64,000 bases of DNA from CAVRQM01 sp963723455 (GTDB lineage: Bacteria; Pseudomonadota; Alphaproteobacteria; Acetobacterales; Acetobacteraceae), in assembly GCA_963723455.1 (NCBI GenBank), contig CAVRQM010000003.1:289057-353056 (forward strand). The letters are read 5' to 3'. Both the position numbers and the translations under genes were made by a program. Shown here piece after piece: positions 41,694 to 50,793 of this stretch; position 1 is the first letter of the stretch, and each line of letters begins with the position of its first letter. The notes under the pieces were generated by a model, which did not search any database, had not been told where the DNA came from, and saw only the letters and a program-made list of their open reading frames with translations.

Positions 41694-42947
41694 TCAATGC
41701 GCCACCGCCGCCGCGGCGGCCTCGTCGATCAGGTGGCCGTCGCGGAACCGCTCGATGGTGAACGGCGCATTAATCGGGTGCGGCTCGTCGCGCGCAATGG
41801 TATGGGCGAACACATGCGCGCTGCCCGGCGTCGCCTTGAAGCCGCCGGTGCCCCAGCCGCAGTTGACGTACAGCCCGGGCACCGACGTCTTCGCCACGAT
41901 CGGCGAACGGTCCGGCGTCACATCGACGATGCCGCCCCAGTTGCGCAGCATCCGCATGCGCCGGAATTGCGGGAACAGCTCGCAGATCGCGTCCAGGGTG
42001 TGCGTGGTGATGTGCAGGCCGCCGCGCTGGGTGTAGCTGGTATAGGCATCCGTGCCGGCGCCAATCACCAACTCGCCCTTGTCGGACTGGCTGATATAGG
42101 CGTGGATGGTGTTGCTCATCACCACGCACGGGATCACCGGCTTGACCGGCTCGCTGACCAACGCCTGCAGCGGATAGCTCTCCAGCGGCAGCCGCAGACC
42201 GGCCATGTTCATCAGCACGCTGGTATGTCCTGCCGCGACGACGCCGATCTTGCCCGCGTCGATCGGGCCGCGCGTGGTCTCGACCCCCTGCACCGCGCCG
42301 TTATGGCCGCGTCGGATGCCGGTGACCTCGCAGTTCTGCACGATGTCCACGCCCATGTCGCTGGCCGAGCGGGCAAAGCCCCAGGCCACCGCGTCGTGCC
42401 GCGCGGTGCCGCCGCGCCGCTGCAGCGCCGCCCCCAGCACCGGATAGCGCATCCCCGGCGCGATGTTCAGCGGCGGGCAGAATGCCTTGGCCTGTTCCGG
42501 CGCCAGCCATTCGTTGTCCACCCCGTTCAGCCGGTTGGCATGGACATGCCGCTTGAACACCTGCACGTCATGGACGTTGTGCGCCAGCATCATCACGCCG
42601 CGCTGGCTGAACATGACGTTGTAGTTCAGCGCCTGGCTCAGCGTTTCCCACAGCTTCAGCGAGTGGTCGTACAGCCGGGCGCTTTCGTCGAACAGGTAGT
42701 TGGAGCGGATGATCGTGGTGTTCCGCCCGGTGTTGCCGCCGCCGATCCAGCCGCGCTCCAGCACCGCGACATTGCGCATCCCGTGCTGGCTCGCCAGATA
42801 GTGCGCGGTCCCCAGCCCGTGCCCGCCGCCGCCGACGATGATGGCATCATAGGCCGGCTTGGGGGCCGCGTCGCGCCATTGCGGTTTCCACCCGGCATGG
42901 CCGCCGGCGGCGTGGCGAAGCAAGGAGAGGGCGGAGAAACGCTGCAT
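41694..42947 (-). CDS. soxB: Sarcosine oxidase beta subunit
   Basis: 417 residues, the FAD/FMN-bearing catalytic subunit. FAD fold DAIIVGGGGHGLGTAHYLAS, then LERGWIGGGNTGRNTTIIRSNYL, the strongly conserved SoxB block. The C-terminus has YVNCGWGTGGFKATPGSAHVFAHTIA. The start chosen is ATG 42947 (MQRFSALSLLRHA), which matches the family; ATGs at 42956 and 42959 lie upstream. First gene of soxBDAG-reductase, with the order B-D-A-G as in other proteobacteria. Confidence 0.95.
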   Translation of the reverse strand: MQRFSALSLLRHAAGGHAGWKPQWRDAAPKPAYDAIIVGGGGHGLGTAHYLASQHGMRNVAVLERGWIGGGNTGRNTTIIRSNYLFDESARLYDHSLKLWETLSQALNYNVMFSQRGVMMLAHNVHDVQVFKRHVHANRLNGVDNEWLAPEQAKAFCPPLNIAPGMRYPVLGAALQRRGGTARHDAVAWGFARSASDMGVDIVQNCEVTGIRRGHNGAVQGVETTRGPIDAGKIGVVAAGHTSVLMNMAGLRLPLESYPLQALVSEPVKPVIPCVVMSNTIHAYISQSDKGELVIGAGTDAYTSYTQRGGLHITTHTLDAICELFPQFRRMRMLRNWGGIVDVTPDRSPIVAKTSVPGLYVNCGWGTGGFKATPGSAHVFAHTIARDEPHPINAPFTIERFRDGHLIDEAAAAAVAH

Positions 42948-43015
42948 CGGCCGCATCATAGTGGTAGAGACGGGCGTTGGAAGGGTCGGCTCCCATGCCG
43001 AAAGAGGATGCCGCC

Positions 43016-43606
43016 ATGTCTGCCAGCCAGAAAGCGCCGCAGCCGCCCAGCCGGATGACGGTCCACGAGTTCCTGGAGTGGCCGGACGATCCGACCGGCG
43101 CGCTATGGCAGCTCGTCGACGGCGAGCCGACCATGATGGCCCCGGCGTCCGACATGCACAACACTATCCAAGGTAATCTTGGGACGCTTCTGGACATCCA
43201 CCTGCAGCAGGCGCGGCCCGGTTGCCGGGTGGTTCCGGCCGCCGGCATCCGGCCGTATGTAAGGCGGGACTACAACGTGCGTATTCCGGATTTGGCCGTG
43301 ACCTGCACGCCTGCCCGGCGCGGAGTTCACCTCACACCTGATCCGATCCTTGCCGTCGAAATCCTGTCGATCAGCAATCATGCCGAGACCTGGTCGAACG
43401 TCTGGACCTACTGCACGATCCCATCGCTGCAAGAGATTCTGGTCGTGAGATCGACCGAGGTCGCCGCCGAGTTGCTGCGCCGCGACCCCGACGGCTCCTG
43501 GCCCGAACGATTTGCGCCGATCGGCAAGACAATCGAACTGCATAGCATCGGAGCGAGCTTCGCTTTGGCCGCTTCATATCGAAACGTGGCGTTTGACGAT
43601 GAGTGA
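43016..43606 (+). CDS. Uma2/DUF820-family putative endonuclease-fold protein
   Basis: 196 residues. The family pattern is RMTVHEFLEWP, YRxLxDG-like WQLVDGEPTMM, HNTIQGNLGTLL, VRIPDLAVTC and LAVEILSISN, with acidic residues (Asp in IPDLAV, Glu in VEILS) placed as in PD-(D/E)xK nucleases. The start is ATG 43016 with AAAGAGG nine bases upstream; earlier in-frame ATGs give an unlikely extension. Such genes are common as scattered accessory genes and their role is unknown. The stop overlaps the next ATG, so the two are coupled. Confidence 0.85.
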   Translation: MSASQKAPQPPSRMTVHEFLEWPDDPTGALWQLVDGEPTMMAPASDMHNTIQGNLGTLLDIHLQQARPGCRVVPAAGIRPYVRRDYNVRIPDLAVTCTPARRGVHLTPDPILAVEILSISNHAETWSNVWTYCTIPSLQEILVVRSTEVAAELLRRDPDGSWPERFAPIGKTIELHSIGASFALAASYRNVAFDDE

Positions 43607-43802
43607 CCGTCTGTATTTCGTCTGGGGCGGCATCTTCGCCGACCCTGCGTTCCGTGAGCTCGAACCCGGCACCGAGGAATGCCACGGTCCGTACCACGAC
43701 GAGGCCGCCGCGAACCGCGTCTGGTCCGAGGCCATGCGCCGCAACGTCGACATTGCCCAGCACCGGCTGTTCGTGTTGACGGTGCCGCGCCCGGTGGGCT
43801 GA
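43599..43802 (+). CDS. Small conserved protein (DUF4170-like)
   Basis: 67 residues: YFVWGGIFADPAFRELEPGT, then CHGPYHDEAAANRVWSEAMR and VDIAQHRLFVL. The pattern matches a short alphaproteobacterial family of unknown role that I believe is DUF4170. The ATG at 43599 overlaps the Uma2 stop. No signal or membrane segment. Confidence 0.7.
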   Translation: MSDRLYFVWGGIFADPAFRELEPGTEECHGPYHDEAAANRVWSEAMRRNVDIAQHRLFVLTVPRPVG

Positions 43803-43887
43803 ACGGGTCATCCAAAAAACGAGCGGCTTCATGCAGCTCCTTGCGGGCGCTGGAAAGCGCCTCGGCCCCGGTGCAGATTGCACGGCC

Positions 43888-45948
43888 ATGAACGCCATAC
43901 CGCCGGTTGCCACCACGGACCCCCTGCTGCAGCCCTACCAGCTGAAACACCTCACCCTGCGCAACCGGGTGATGAGCACCTCGCATGAGCCGTACTACTC
44001 CGAAGACGGCATGCCGAAGGACCGCTACCGCCTGTATCATACGGAAAAGGCGCGCGGCGGCATCGCGCTGACCATGACCGCCGGCTCCGCCGTGGTCTCG
44101 CCCGACAGCCCGCCGGTGTTCGGCAACCTGCTCGCCTACAAGGACGAGATCGTGCCCTGGATGCGCGCGCTGTCCGACGAATGCCACGAGCATGGCAGCG
44201 CGGTGATGATCCAGCTGACCCATATGGGCCGGCGCACCGCCTGGAACAAAGCCGACTGGCTGCCGGTGCTCGCCCCCTCGCCGGTGCGCGAGCCGGCGCA
44301 TCGGTCGTTCCCCAAGGCGATGGAGGCGTGGGACATCGACCGCGTGGTGGCCGACTACGCCGCCGCCGCGCAGCGCATGGAGGCGGCCGGGCTGGATGGG
44401 GCGGAGATCAACGCCTATGGCCACCTGCCCGACCAGTTCTGGTCGCCCGCCACCAACAAGCGCGAGGACGCGTTCGGCGGCGACCTGGAGGCGCGGATGG
44501 CCTTCTCGGTGCGCGTGCTTGAGGCCATGCGCGCGGCGGTGGGCGAAAGGTTCCTGATCGGCGTGCGGATGGTGGCCGACGAGGACTGGGAGATCGGCCT
44601 GTCGCGCGCGGACGGGATGGAGATCGCCCGCCGGTTCGCGCAAGGCGGCACGGTAGACTTCCTCAACATCATCCGCGGCCATATCGAGACCGACAACGCC
44701 ATCGCCAACGTCATCCCGATCGCCGGGATGCGCTCGGCCCCGCATCTGGATTTCGCCGGCGAGGTGCGCGCCGCGGCCGGCATCGCGACCTTCCACGCCG
44801 CGCGGATCAACGACGTCGCCACCGCGCGCCACGCCATCGCCGCCGGCAAGCTGGACATGGTCGGCATGACGCGCGCGCTGATCGCCGACCCGCACATCGT
44901 GCGCAAGGTGGTCGCCCGCCGCGAGGACAGCATCCGCCCCTGCGTCGGCGCCAGCTACTGCATCGACCGCATCTATGAGGGCAACGAGGCGCTGTGCATC
45001 CACAATCCCGCCACCGGGCGCGAGGGCACGCTGCCGCACGCGATCGCCCGCAGCGGCGGCGCGGCGCGGCGCGTCGTGGTGGTCGGCGCCGGCCCCGCCG
45101 GTCTGGAGGCCGCGCGCGTGGCTGCCGAGCGCGGCCACGCGGTCGTGCTGTTCGAGGCGACCGAGCGGGCGGGCGGACAGATCCTGCTGGCCGTCCGCAA
45201 TCCACGGCGCAAGGAGTTCATCGGCATCGTCGACTGGCGGCTGGCGCAGCTGGAGCGGCTGGGCGCGGAAATCCGCTACGCGACCTACGCCGAGGCCGAT
45301 ACCGTGCTGGCCGAGAATCCCGACGTGGTGATCGTCGCCACCGGCGGCCTGCCGAACACCGAGATCCTCGACAGCGGCAACGAGCTGGTCGTCTCGTCCT
45401 GGGACATCGCCAGCGGCGCGGTGCAGGCGGCTCCGCGCGCGCTGGTGTTCGACGACAACGGCAACCATCCCGGCATGCAGGCCGCCGAAATGCTGGCCGA
45501 GGCCGGCAGCGCAGTCGAGATCGTCACGCCCGAGCGGTTCTTCGCGCCGGAGATCGGCGGCCTGAACCACGCCATCTACGCCCGCTGCTTCGCCAGGCGC
45601 GGCGTCCGCATCACCATCAACAGCCGCCTGAAATCGGTGCGCCGCGAAGGCAACCACCTGGTCGCCACGATTGGCAGCGACTACGGCACCGAGACGCAGG
45701 AGCGCGTGGTCGATCAGGTGGTGGTCGAGCACGGCACCTTGCCGGCCGACGAGTTGTATCACGCGCTGGTGCCGCACTCGACCAATCTGGGCGAGGTCGA
45801 TCACGCCGCCCTGCTCGCCGGCCGGCCGCAGGAAGTCGCGCGCAACCCGGACGGGCGGTTCCGTCTGCTGCGCGCCGGCGACGCGGTGGCCAGCCGCAAC
45901 ATCCATGCAGCCGTGCTCGACGGCCTGCGTCTTGCGAAGGATCTCTGA
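43888..45948 (+). CDS. TMADH-family flavin oxidoreductase (N-methyl amine/betaine demethylase type)
   Basis: 686 residues. The N-terminal OYE-like FMN barrel (LKHLTLRNRVMSTSHEP, GIALTMTAGSAVVS, FWSPATNKREDAFGG) is followed by an FAD/NAD domain (VVVVGAGPAGLEAARVAAERG). Between them lies a cluster region with Cys352, Cys358 and Cys370 (CVGASYC and ALCIHNP). The second cysteine of the usual CxxCxxC is Ala355, so only three of the four expected [4Fe-4S] ligands are present. The family includes trimethylamine, dimethylglycine and N-methylproline demethylases. The ATG of the Rieske gene follows after 2 bases, so the two probably act on successive N-methyl groups. Confidence 0.87.
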   Translation: MNAIPPVATTDPLLQPYQLKHLTLRNRVMSTSHEPYYSEDGMPKDRYRLYHTEKARGGIALTMTAGSAVVSPDSPPVFGNLLAYKDEIVPWMRALSDECHEHGSAVMIQLTHMGRRTAWNKADWLPVLAPSPVREPAHRSFPKAMEAWDIDRVVADYAAAAQRMEAAGLDGAEINAYGHLPDQFWSPATNKREDAFGGDLEARMAFSVRVLEAMRAAVGERFLIGVRMVADEDWEIGLSRADGMEIARRFAQGGTVDFLNIIRGHIETDNAIANVIPIAGMRSAPHLDFAGEVRAAAGIATFHAARINDVATARHAIAAGKLDMVGMTRALIADPHIVRKVVARREDSIRPCVGASYCIDRIYEGNEALCIHNPATGREGTLPHAIARSGGAARRVVVVGAGPAGLEAARVAAERGHAVVLFEATERAGGQILLAVRNPRRKEFIGIVDWRLAQLERLGAEIRYATYAEADTVLAENPDVVIVATGGLPNTEILDSGNELVVSSWDIASGAVQAAPRALVFDDNGNHPGMQAAEMLAEAGSAVEIVTPERFFAPEIGGLNHAIYARCFARRGVRITINSRLKSVRREGNHLVATIGSDYGTETQERVVDQVVVEHGTLPADELYHALVPHSTNLGEVDHAALLAGRPQEVARNPDGRFRLLRAGDAVASRNIHAAVLDGLRLAKDL

Positions 45949-45950
45949 CG

Positions 45951-47198
45951 ATGCAGTCACTCTCCCGTCCGGACATCGAGGCGATGCTGGCCCGCCGCAA
46001 GCCGGGTGTCACGCTGGAGGCGCCGTTTTACACCAGCCCCGACGTGCTGGATCTCGATCTGCGGCTGATCTTCGGCCGCAACTGGATCTTCGTCGCCAGC
46101 GAGCCGGAAGTGCCCGAGCCGGGCGATTACGTCACCGTGCAGATCGGCGGCAACTCGGTGATCCTGGTGCGCGACGACGATGGGCAGGTGCGCGCCTGGC
46201 ACAATGTCTGCCGCCATCGCGGCAGCCGGCTGCTGCTGGACCGCAAGGGCATCACCGGCAACCTGGTCTGCCCGTATCACCAGTGGACCTATGACCTGTC
46301 CGGCAATCTAATCCACGCCGAGATCATGAAGGAATGCGTCGGCGCGGGGACGCACAACCTGAAGCCGGTGGCGCTGAAGAACATGGCCGGCCTGCTCTAC
46401 GTCTGCCTGTCGGACAGCCCGCCCGACGATTTCGACAGCATGTCCGACGAGTTGACCCCGTATCTCGCGCCGCACCAGATCGGCCGCTGCAAGGTGGCCG
46501 CCCAGACCGAGACGGTCGAGGAGGGCAACTGGAAGCTGACCATCGAGAACAACCGTGAGTGCTATCATTGCGGCGGCCACCCGGAGCTGCTGTGCAGCCT
46601 GTTTCACTTCTTCGGCGAGTACGAGATCCCGGAGAGCCAGCGCGAGGACTACGAGCGGTTCCAGCGCACCACGCGCGAGATGGAGGCGATCTGGGACGAG
46701 AGCGGCCTGCCGTGGCGGCCGATCGAGCGGCTGCACGGCCGCCCGACCGGGTACCGCACCGAGCGGCTGGCGCTGGACGGCCCCGGCGAGAGCTACACGA
46801 TGGATGCCAGCCGCGCCTGCCGCAAGCTGGTCGGCGGCTTCACCAACGCGCGGCTTGGCACGCTGCACCTGCACACGCAGCCGAATGCCTGGTTCCACTT
46901 CCTCGGCGACCATGCGGTGACGTTCTCGACTCTGCCGCTCGCCGCCGACCGGACGCTGGTGCGCACCACCTGGCTGGTCGATCGCGACGCGAAGGAGGGG
47001 GAGGATTACGACGTGGACAACCTGACCGCCGTGTGGCGCGCGACCAACGAGCAGGACGGCGCCTTTGTCAGCTGGGCGCATGCCGGCGCGGCGAGCGATG
47101 CCTATGAGCCGGGGCCGTATTCCAACTCGGAGTACATGTGCGACATGTTCTGCAGTTGGTACGCCGAGCGGCTGGCGGCGGGGCTGGCCGGCGCATGA
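45951..47198 (+). CDS. Rieske non-heme iron oxygenase, betaine demethylase type (GbcA/Stc2-like)
   Basis: 415-residue oxygenase alpha subunit. The Rieske ligands are Cys87-x-His89 (CRHRGSRLLL) and Cys107-x2-His110 (CPYHQW). The mononuclear iron site lies in ENNRECYHCGGHPEL, with His206 and His210 as likely ligands. Closely resembles enzymes that remove a methyl group from glycine betaine (GbcA) or stachydrine (Stc2). It needs a ferredoxin-type reductase, most likely the one at 36927-37987. It overlaps the CocE-type gene by ATGA. Confidence 0.9.
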   Translation: MQSLSRPDIEAMLARRKPGVTLEAPFYTSPDVLDLDLRLIFGRNWIFVASEPEVPEPGDYVTVQIGGNSVILVRDDDGQVRAWHNVCRHRGSRLLLDRKGITGNLVCPYHQWTYDLSGNLIHAEIMKECVGAGTHNLKPVALKNMAGLLYVCLSDSPPDDFDSMSDELTPYLAPHQIGRCKVAAQTETVEEGNWKLTIENNRECYHCGGHPELLCSLFHFFGEYEIPESQREDYERFQRTTREMEAIWDESGLPWRPIERLHGRPTGYRTERLALDGPGESYTMDASRACRKLVGGFTNARLGTLHLHTQPNAWFHFLGDHAVTFSTLPLAADRTLVRTTWLVDRDAKEGEDYDVDNLTAVWRATNEQDGAFVSWAHAGAASDAYEPGPYSNSEYMCDMFCSWYAERLAAGLAGA

Positions 47199-49198
47199 AG
47201 CACGTCTCGGCCTTCCCGCGCCGGGTGCGGGTGGCCGAGACGTTCATTCCGATGTCCGACGGCGTGCGGCTGTTCGCGCGCATCTGGCTGCCCGACGACG
47301 CGACAAGCGACAGGGTGCCGGCGGTGCTGGAGTACCTGCCGTACCGTCTGACCGACGGCACCGCGGCGCGGGACGCCCTGACGCACCCGTACATCGCCGG
47401 GCACGGCTACGGCTGCGTGCGCGTGGACATGCGCGGGTCCGGCAACTCCGACGGGCTGCTGCTCGATGAATACTTGCTGCAGGAACAGGACGACGCGCTG
47501 GAGGTGATCGCCTGGATCGCCGCGCAGGAGTGGTGCAGCGGCGCCGTCGGCATGATGGGCATCAGCTGGGGCGGCTTCAACGCGCTGCAGGTGGCGGGGC
47601 GGCGGCCGCCGGCGCTGCGGGCGATCATCTCGCTGTGCAGCACCGACGACCGCTATGCCGACGACATCCACTATGTCGGCGGCGCGCTGCTGACCGACAA
47701 CCTGCGCTGGGCCAGCACCATGCTCGCCTATCAGACGCGCCCGCCGGACCCCGCGATCGTCGGCGACCGCTGGCGCGCGATGTGGCAGCAGCGGCTGGAT
47801 GCCGAGCCGCTGCTGCTGCGCACCTGGCTGCAGCACCAGACCCGCGATGCCTATTGGCGGCACGGCTCGGTATGCGAGGATCCCGGGGCGATCACCGCCG
47901 CCTGCTACCTGATCGGCGGCTGGGCCGATGGCTACAGCAACGCGGTGCCGCGCATGCTGGAGCGGCTGACCTGCCCGCGCCGCGGCCTGATCGGGCCGTG
48001 GGCGCACAAATACCCGCATTTCGCCACGCCCGCGCCCGCCTACGGATTCCTGCAGGACGCGCTCGCCTGGTGGGACCACTGGCTGCGCGGCATCGACAAC
48101 GGCGCGATGGACGGGCCGATGCTGCGCTGGTGGCAGGAGGACTTCGTCGCGCCCGCTGCGGACTACGCGGGGCGGCCGGGGCGGTGGCTGGGCGAGCCGT
48201 CATGGCCGTCGCCGAACGTGGCCCCCGGGCGATGGCCGCTCGGTGACCGCACGCTGGGCAAATCGCCGCTGACCGCCCCCGTGGTGATCGCCTCGCCGCA
48301 GGATTGCGGCGGCGACGGCGGGGTGTGGTGCGCCTATGGCAGCGGCGGCGAGCAGCCCGGCGACCAGCGCCGCGACGACGGGCTGGCCGTGGCGTTCGAC
48401 TGCGCCGCGCTGTCGGATCCGCTCGACATTGCCGGAGCCGCGGTGCTCGAGGCGACAGTGGTGTCAGATCGGCCGGACGCGCTGCTGGTCGCGCGCCTGT
48501 GCGACGTGGCCGCGGACGGCGCGAGCCTGCGGGTCAGCTACGGCGTGCTGAATCTGACGCATCGCGACGGCCACGCAGATCCGCAGGCGCTGCCGATCGG
48601 CAAGCCGGTCCGGCTGCGCCTGCAACTGAATGACTGCGCGCACCGCTTTCCCGCTGGGCATCGCCTGCGCGTCGCGCTCTCGACCGCGTACTGGCCGCTG
48701 GTCTGGCCGTCGCCCGCGCCGACGCGGCTGACGCTGCTGGACGCGACGCTGACCTTGCCGCTGCGCCCGGCGCGCGCCGGGGATGACGCGCTGCCGCCGT
48801 TGCCGCCGCCGCAAGCCGCGCCGCCTTTGGAGCGCGCGTTCCTGCGCGCGCCCGAGACCTGGCGCCGCATCACGCGCGACCAGATGGATGGCGCCACACG
48901 CGCCGAGGCGCGCGACGATAGCGGCCATTACCGCATCGCAGATGGCGGCCTGGAGTACGAGCTGTGGTCGATCGACCGGTTCGGCATCAGCGACCAGGAT
49001 CCGCTCAGCGCCGTCGCCGACATCACCTTCGAGATGCGCATGGGGCGCGGCGCCTGGCGGACGCGCTCGACGACGCGCACCGTGCTGCGCGCCACCGCCA
49101 CGGACTTCGCCATCGAAGCGACGCTGGATGCGTGGGACGGCGACGCGCAGGCTGCCGCGCGAAGCTGGCGCGTGACAGTGCCGCGCCGCGGCGTCTGA
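47195..49198 (+). CDS. CocE/NonD-family alpha/beta hydrolase
   Basis: 667 residues. The N-terminal catalytic domain has VAETFIPMSDGVRLFARIWLP, RVDMRGSGNSDGLLLDEY and the nucleophile elbow GISWGGFNA with Ser124. Asp and His are expected in YLIGGWADGYSN and GPWAHKYPH. The C-terminal jelly-roll domain of the X-Pro dipeptidyl peptidase class follows (HRFPAGHRLRVALSTAYWPLVWP), and then a further beta-rich stretch. It is coupled to the Rieske gene and followed by a peptide-class binding protein, so it might release a betaine or amino acid from an ester or amide; that is inference from position. Confidence 0.85.
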   Translation: MKHVSAFPRRVRVAETFIPMSDGVRLFARIWLPDDATSDRVPAVLEYLPYRLTDGTAARDALTHPYIAGHGYGCVRVDMRGSGNSDGLLLDEYLLQEQDDALEVIAWIAAQEWCSGAVGMMGISWGGFNALQVAGRRPPALRAIISLCSTDDRYADDIHYVGGALLTDNLRWASTMLAYQTRPPDPAIVGDRWRAMWQQRLDAEPLLLRTWLQHQTRDAYWRHGSVCEDPGAITAACYLIGGWADGYSNAVPRMLERLTCPRRGLIGPWAHKYPHFATPAPAYGFLQDALAWWDHWLRGIDNGAMDGPMLRWWQEDFVAPAADYAGRPGRWLGEPSWPSPNVAPGRWPLGDRTLGKSPLTAPVVIASPQDCGGDGGVWCAYGSGGEQPGDQRRDDGLAVAFDCAALSDPLDIAGAAVLEATVVSDRPDALLVARLCDVAADGASLRVSYGVLNLTHRDGHADPQALPIGKPVRLRLQLNDCAHRFPAGHRLRVALSTAYWPLVWPSPAPTRLTLLDATLTLPLRPARAGDDALPPLPPPQAAPPLERAFLRAPETWRRITRDQMDGATRAEARDDSGHYRIADGGLEYELWSIDRFGISDQDPLSAVADITFEMRMGRGAWRTRSTTRTVLRATATDFAIEATLDAWDGDAQAAARSWRVTVPRRGV

Positions 49199-49241
49199 CC
49201 GAGCCGCCGCAGCATATCGACCAACAAAAAAGGGGACGCCA

Positions 49242-50777
49242 ATGGACACGCTCTCACGTCGCTCGCTCCTGGCCGGCACGGCCGCGCTCGCCGCCGGCGT
49301 CCCGCTGATCGGCGCGCGGGCAGCCGACGCGCCGCGCAAGGGCGGCACGCTGCGGCTCGGTCTGGCGGGCGGCAGCACCTCGGACTCGCTGGATTTCACG
49401 CTGACCACAGACAGCGTCGGTGTCTCGGTGAACTTCGCGCTGTACAGCGCTTTGATCGAGAACGGGCCGGACAACAAGCTGATTCCCGAGCTGGCCGAAA
49501 GCTGGGATGCGAAGCCGGGCGCCGCGGAATGGGTGTTCAACCTCCGGCGCGGAGTGAGGTTCAGCAACGGCCGCGAGTTCACGGCCGATGACGCCGTCTA
49601 TTCGCTGAATCTGCATCGCGGCGCAGGCAATAAATCGGGCGCAGCCGGCTCCATGAAGGCGGTAACCGACGTGAAGAAGCTCGCCCCGCATCAGGTCGGC
49701 GTCACCCTGGCCGCGGGCGACGCCGACTTTCCGTACACACTGACCGACTACCACGTCATGATGGTGCCGGATGGCTTCAAGGACTTCGCACACCCGATGG
49801 GCACCGGCTCGATGCTGCTGGATGCGTTCGATCCCGGCGTGCGCGTGTCCTTCAAGCGCAATCCGGACTACTGGAAGCCGGATCGCGGCCATCTCGACGG
49901 AGTTGTCATCACGGTCACCAACAATTCAGCCGCGCGGCTGAACGCGCTGCTGTCCGGCCAGGTGGATGCCATCAATCGGGTCGATCCGAAAACCGTGAAG
50001 CTGCTGGACCGCAACCGCCGCCTGCAGGTGGTGCGCGCGCCCGGCGGCTGGTTCGCCAACATGCCGATGATGGTCGATCACGCGCCATACACCGATCCCG
50101 ACATCCGCCGCGCGCTGAAGCTGGCCATCGACCGCGAGGCGGTGCTGAAGACTCTGTTCTCCGGCTATGGCCAGCTTGGCAACGACCATCCGATCCCGGT
50201 CGGCGACCCGTTCCACAACGGCCAGCTGAAGCAGGTCGCGTACGATCCAGACCAGGCCCGCTTCCACTTCAAGAAGGCCGGCATCGCCGACCCGAAGATC
50301 GTGTTGCAGGCGTCCGACGCGGCGTTCGGCGGCGCGGTGGACATGGCGGTGCTGTTCCAGGCGAACGCCGAAAAGGCCGGCATCCCGATCGCCATCAAAA
50401 AGGAGCCGGCGGACGGCTACTGGGACAATGTGTGGCTGAAGGGCGCGTTCATTACCAGCTACTGGGGCGGGCGGCCGGCGGCGACGCAGATGCTGGCGAT
50501 CGACTTCCGCTCCGACGCGGTCTGGAACGAGACGCACTGGAAAAGCGCGCATTTCGACGAGCTTCTTGCAACCGCGCGCGCCGAGTTGGACGAGGCCAAG
50601 CGGCGCGCGCCCATCTACGAGATGCAAGCGATGCTGCACGACGACGGCGGCGCACTGATCCCGGCATTCCGCGACTGGCTGGATGCGCACGCCGACCGCG
50701 TCGGCGGCCATGTCCCCCATTCCGGGTTCGACATGGACAACGGGCGGATCTGCGAAAAGGCGTGGCTGAGATCGTAG
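49242..50777 (+). CDS. Periplasmic substrate-binding protein, peptide/nickel ABC class (Tat signal)
   Basis: 511 residues. The N-terminus DTLSRRSLLAGTAALAAGVP has a twin-arginine motif with cleavage about ARA-AD. AAAAAAGGGGACG lies before the ATG. The family-5 solute-binding pattern is clear: WDAKPGAAEWVFNLRRGVRFSNG, FTADDAVYSLNLH, MGTGSMLLDAFDPGVRVSFKRNPDYW. No permease or ATPase genes follow, so it either uses a transporter encoded elsewhere or is an orphan. Position after the betaine demethylase genes suggests a ligand linked to that pathway. Confidence 0.9.
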   Translation: MDTLSRRSLLAGTAALAAGVPLIGARAADAPRKGGTLRLGLAGGSTSDSLDFTLTTDSVGVSVNFALYSALIENGPDNKLIPELAESWDAKPGAAEWVFNLRRGVRFSNGREFTADDAVYSLNLHRGAGNKSGAAGSMKAVTDVKKLAPHQVGVTLAAGDADFPYTLTDYHVMMVPDGFKDFAHPMGTGSMLLDAFDPGVRVSFKRNPDYWKPDRGHLDGVVITVTNNSAARLNALLSGQVDAINRVDPKTVKLLDRNRRLQVVRAPGGWFANMPMMVDHAPYTDPDIRRALKLAIDREAVLKTLFSGYGQLGNDHPIPVGDPFHNGQLKQVAYDPDQARFHFKKAGIADPKIVLQASDAAFGGAVDMAVLFQANAEKAGIPIAIKKEPADGYWDNVWLKGAFITSYWGGRPAATQMLAIDFRSDAVWNETHWKSAHFDELLATARAELDEAKRRAPIYEMQAMLHDDGGALIPAFRDWLDAHADRVGGHVPHSGFDMDNGRICEKAWLRS

Positions 50778-50793
50778 CGCGCCAGCGTCAGCG

